Source of the DNA: Chloroflexota bacterium
GTDB lineage: Bacteria; Chloroflexota; UBA5177; JANWHV01
DNA length: 5,595 bases
NCBI GenBank assembly: GCA_025924845.1
Contig: JAICHN010000346.1
Coordinates: 1-5,595, forward strand
Direction: 5' to 3'
Both the position numbers and the translations under genes were made by a program. A model generated the notes under the pieces. It had not been told where the DNA came from, did no database searches, and saw only the letters and a list, made by a program, of their open reading frames with translations. Positions within the stretch are counted from its first letter, which is position 1. Every line of letters begins with the position of its first letter. This document shows, in pieces, positions 5,588 to 5,595 of this stretch.

Positions 5588-5595
5588 TGTCGCCC

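Noticed and set aside
5513..5595. Plus-strand frame open to the window edge, starting MARRVRRTFDTVGEIAWERE
   Set aside because: Only 27 codons are visible, no ribosome-binding site precedes the ATG, and the last third runs through a palindromic repeat. It could be the start of a divergent gene, but the evidence is too thin to annotate.

Overview
The window is high-GC bacterial DNA with tightly packed genes. It carries six protein-coding genes in three blocks. No rRNA, tRNA, CRISPR array, transposase or phage gene is visible. The high GC, the compact fatty-acid genes, the protein sequence style and the intergenic palindromes built on a GTAGGGGC/GCCCCTAC core suggest Chloroflexota (Thermomicrobia-like). 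That assignment rests on recall and was not tested by any search.

Left block (1-449). A 60-residue acidic protein of unknown function lies on the minus strand (32-214). Its start is best placed at a GTG preceded by an ideal GGAGGT. The gap to fabG holds a plausible plus-strand promoter with an extended -10, a short dyad at the predicted transcription start, two repeat pairs near the -35, and an eight-codon open frame that overlaps the fabG start.

Central block (450-3414). fabG, fabD and fabF form one plus-strand operon. Neighbouring genes overlap by four bases (ATGA, then GTGA), so the three enzymes are probably translationally coupled. FabD moves malonyl from CoA to acyl carrier protein, FabF condenses malonyl-ACP with the growing acyl-ACP, and FabG reduces the resulting 3-oxoacyl-ACP with NADPH. 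All recognised catalytic residues are present. The carrier-protein gene acpP, often found beside these genes, is absent here. FabF has Leu and Ala at two positions that in E. coli FabF are the gating Phe400 and the pocket residue Ile108.

Convergent gap (3415-3707). No credible gene is present. The gap holds a perfect 19-bp inverted repeat with a 5-nt loop, a smaller hairpin near the fabF end, and a hairpin just beyond the methyltransferase stop.

Right block (3708-5401, minus strand). A cytoplasmic esterase-D-type alpha/beta hydrolase with a complete catalytic triad is followed after 47 bases by a class I SAM-dependent methyltransferase, probably as a two-gene operon. A possible promoter lies at 5478-5506. 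The last bases (5562-5587) form a bulged hairpin resembling dispersed intergenic repeats.

Overall this is mostly ordinary housekeeping plus two accessory enzymes. I see no clear sign of a new biological system. The more interesting points are the FabF pocket substitutions, the organisation of the fab control region, the intergenic palindromes and the small orphan protein.
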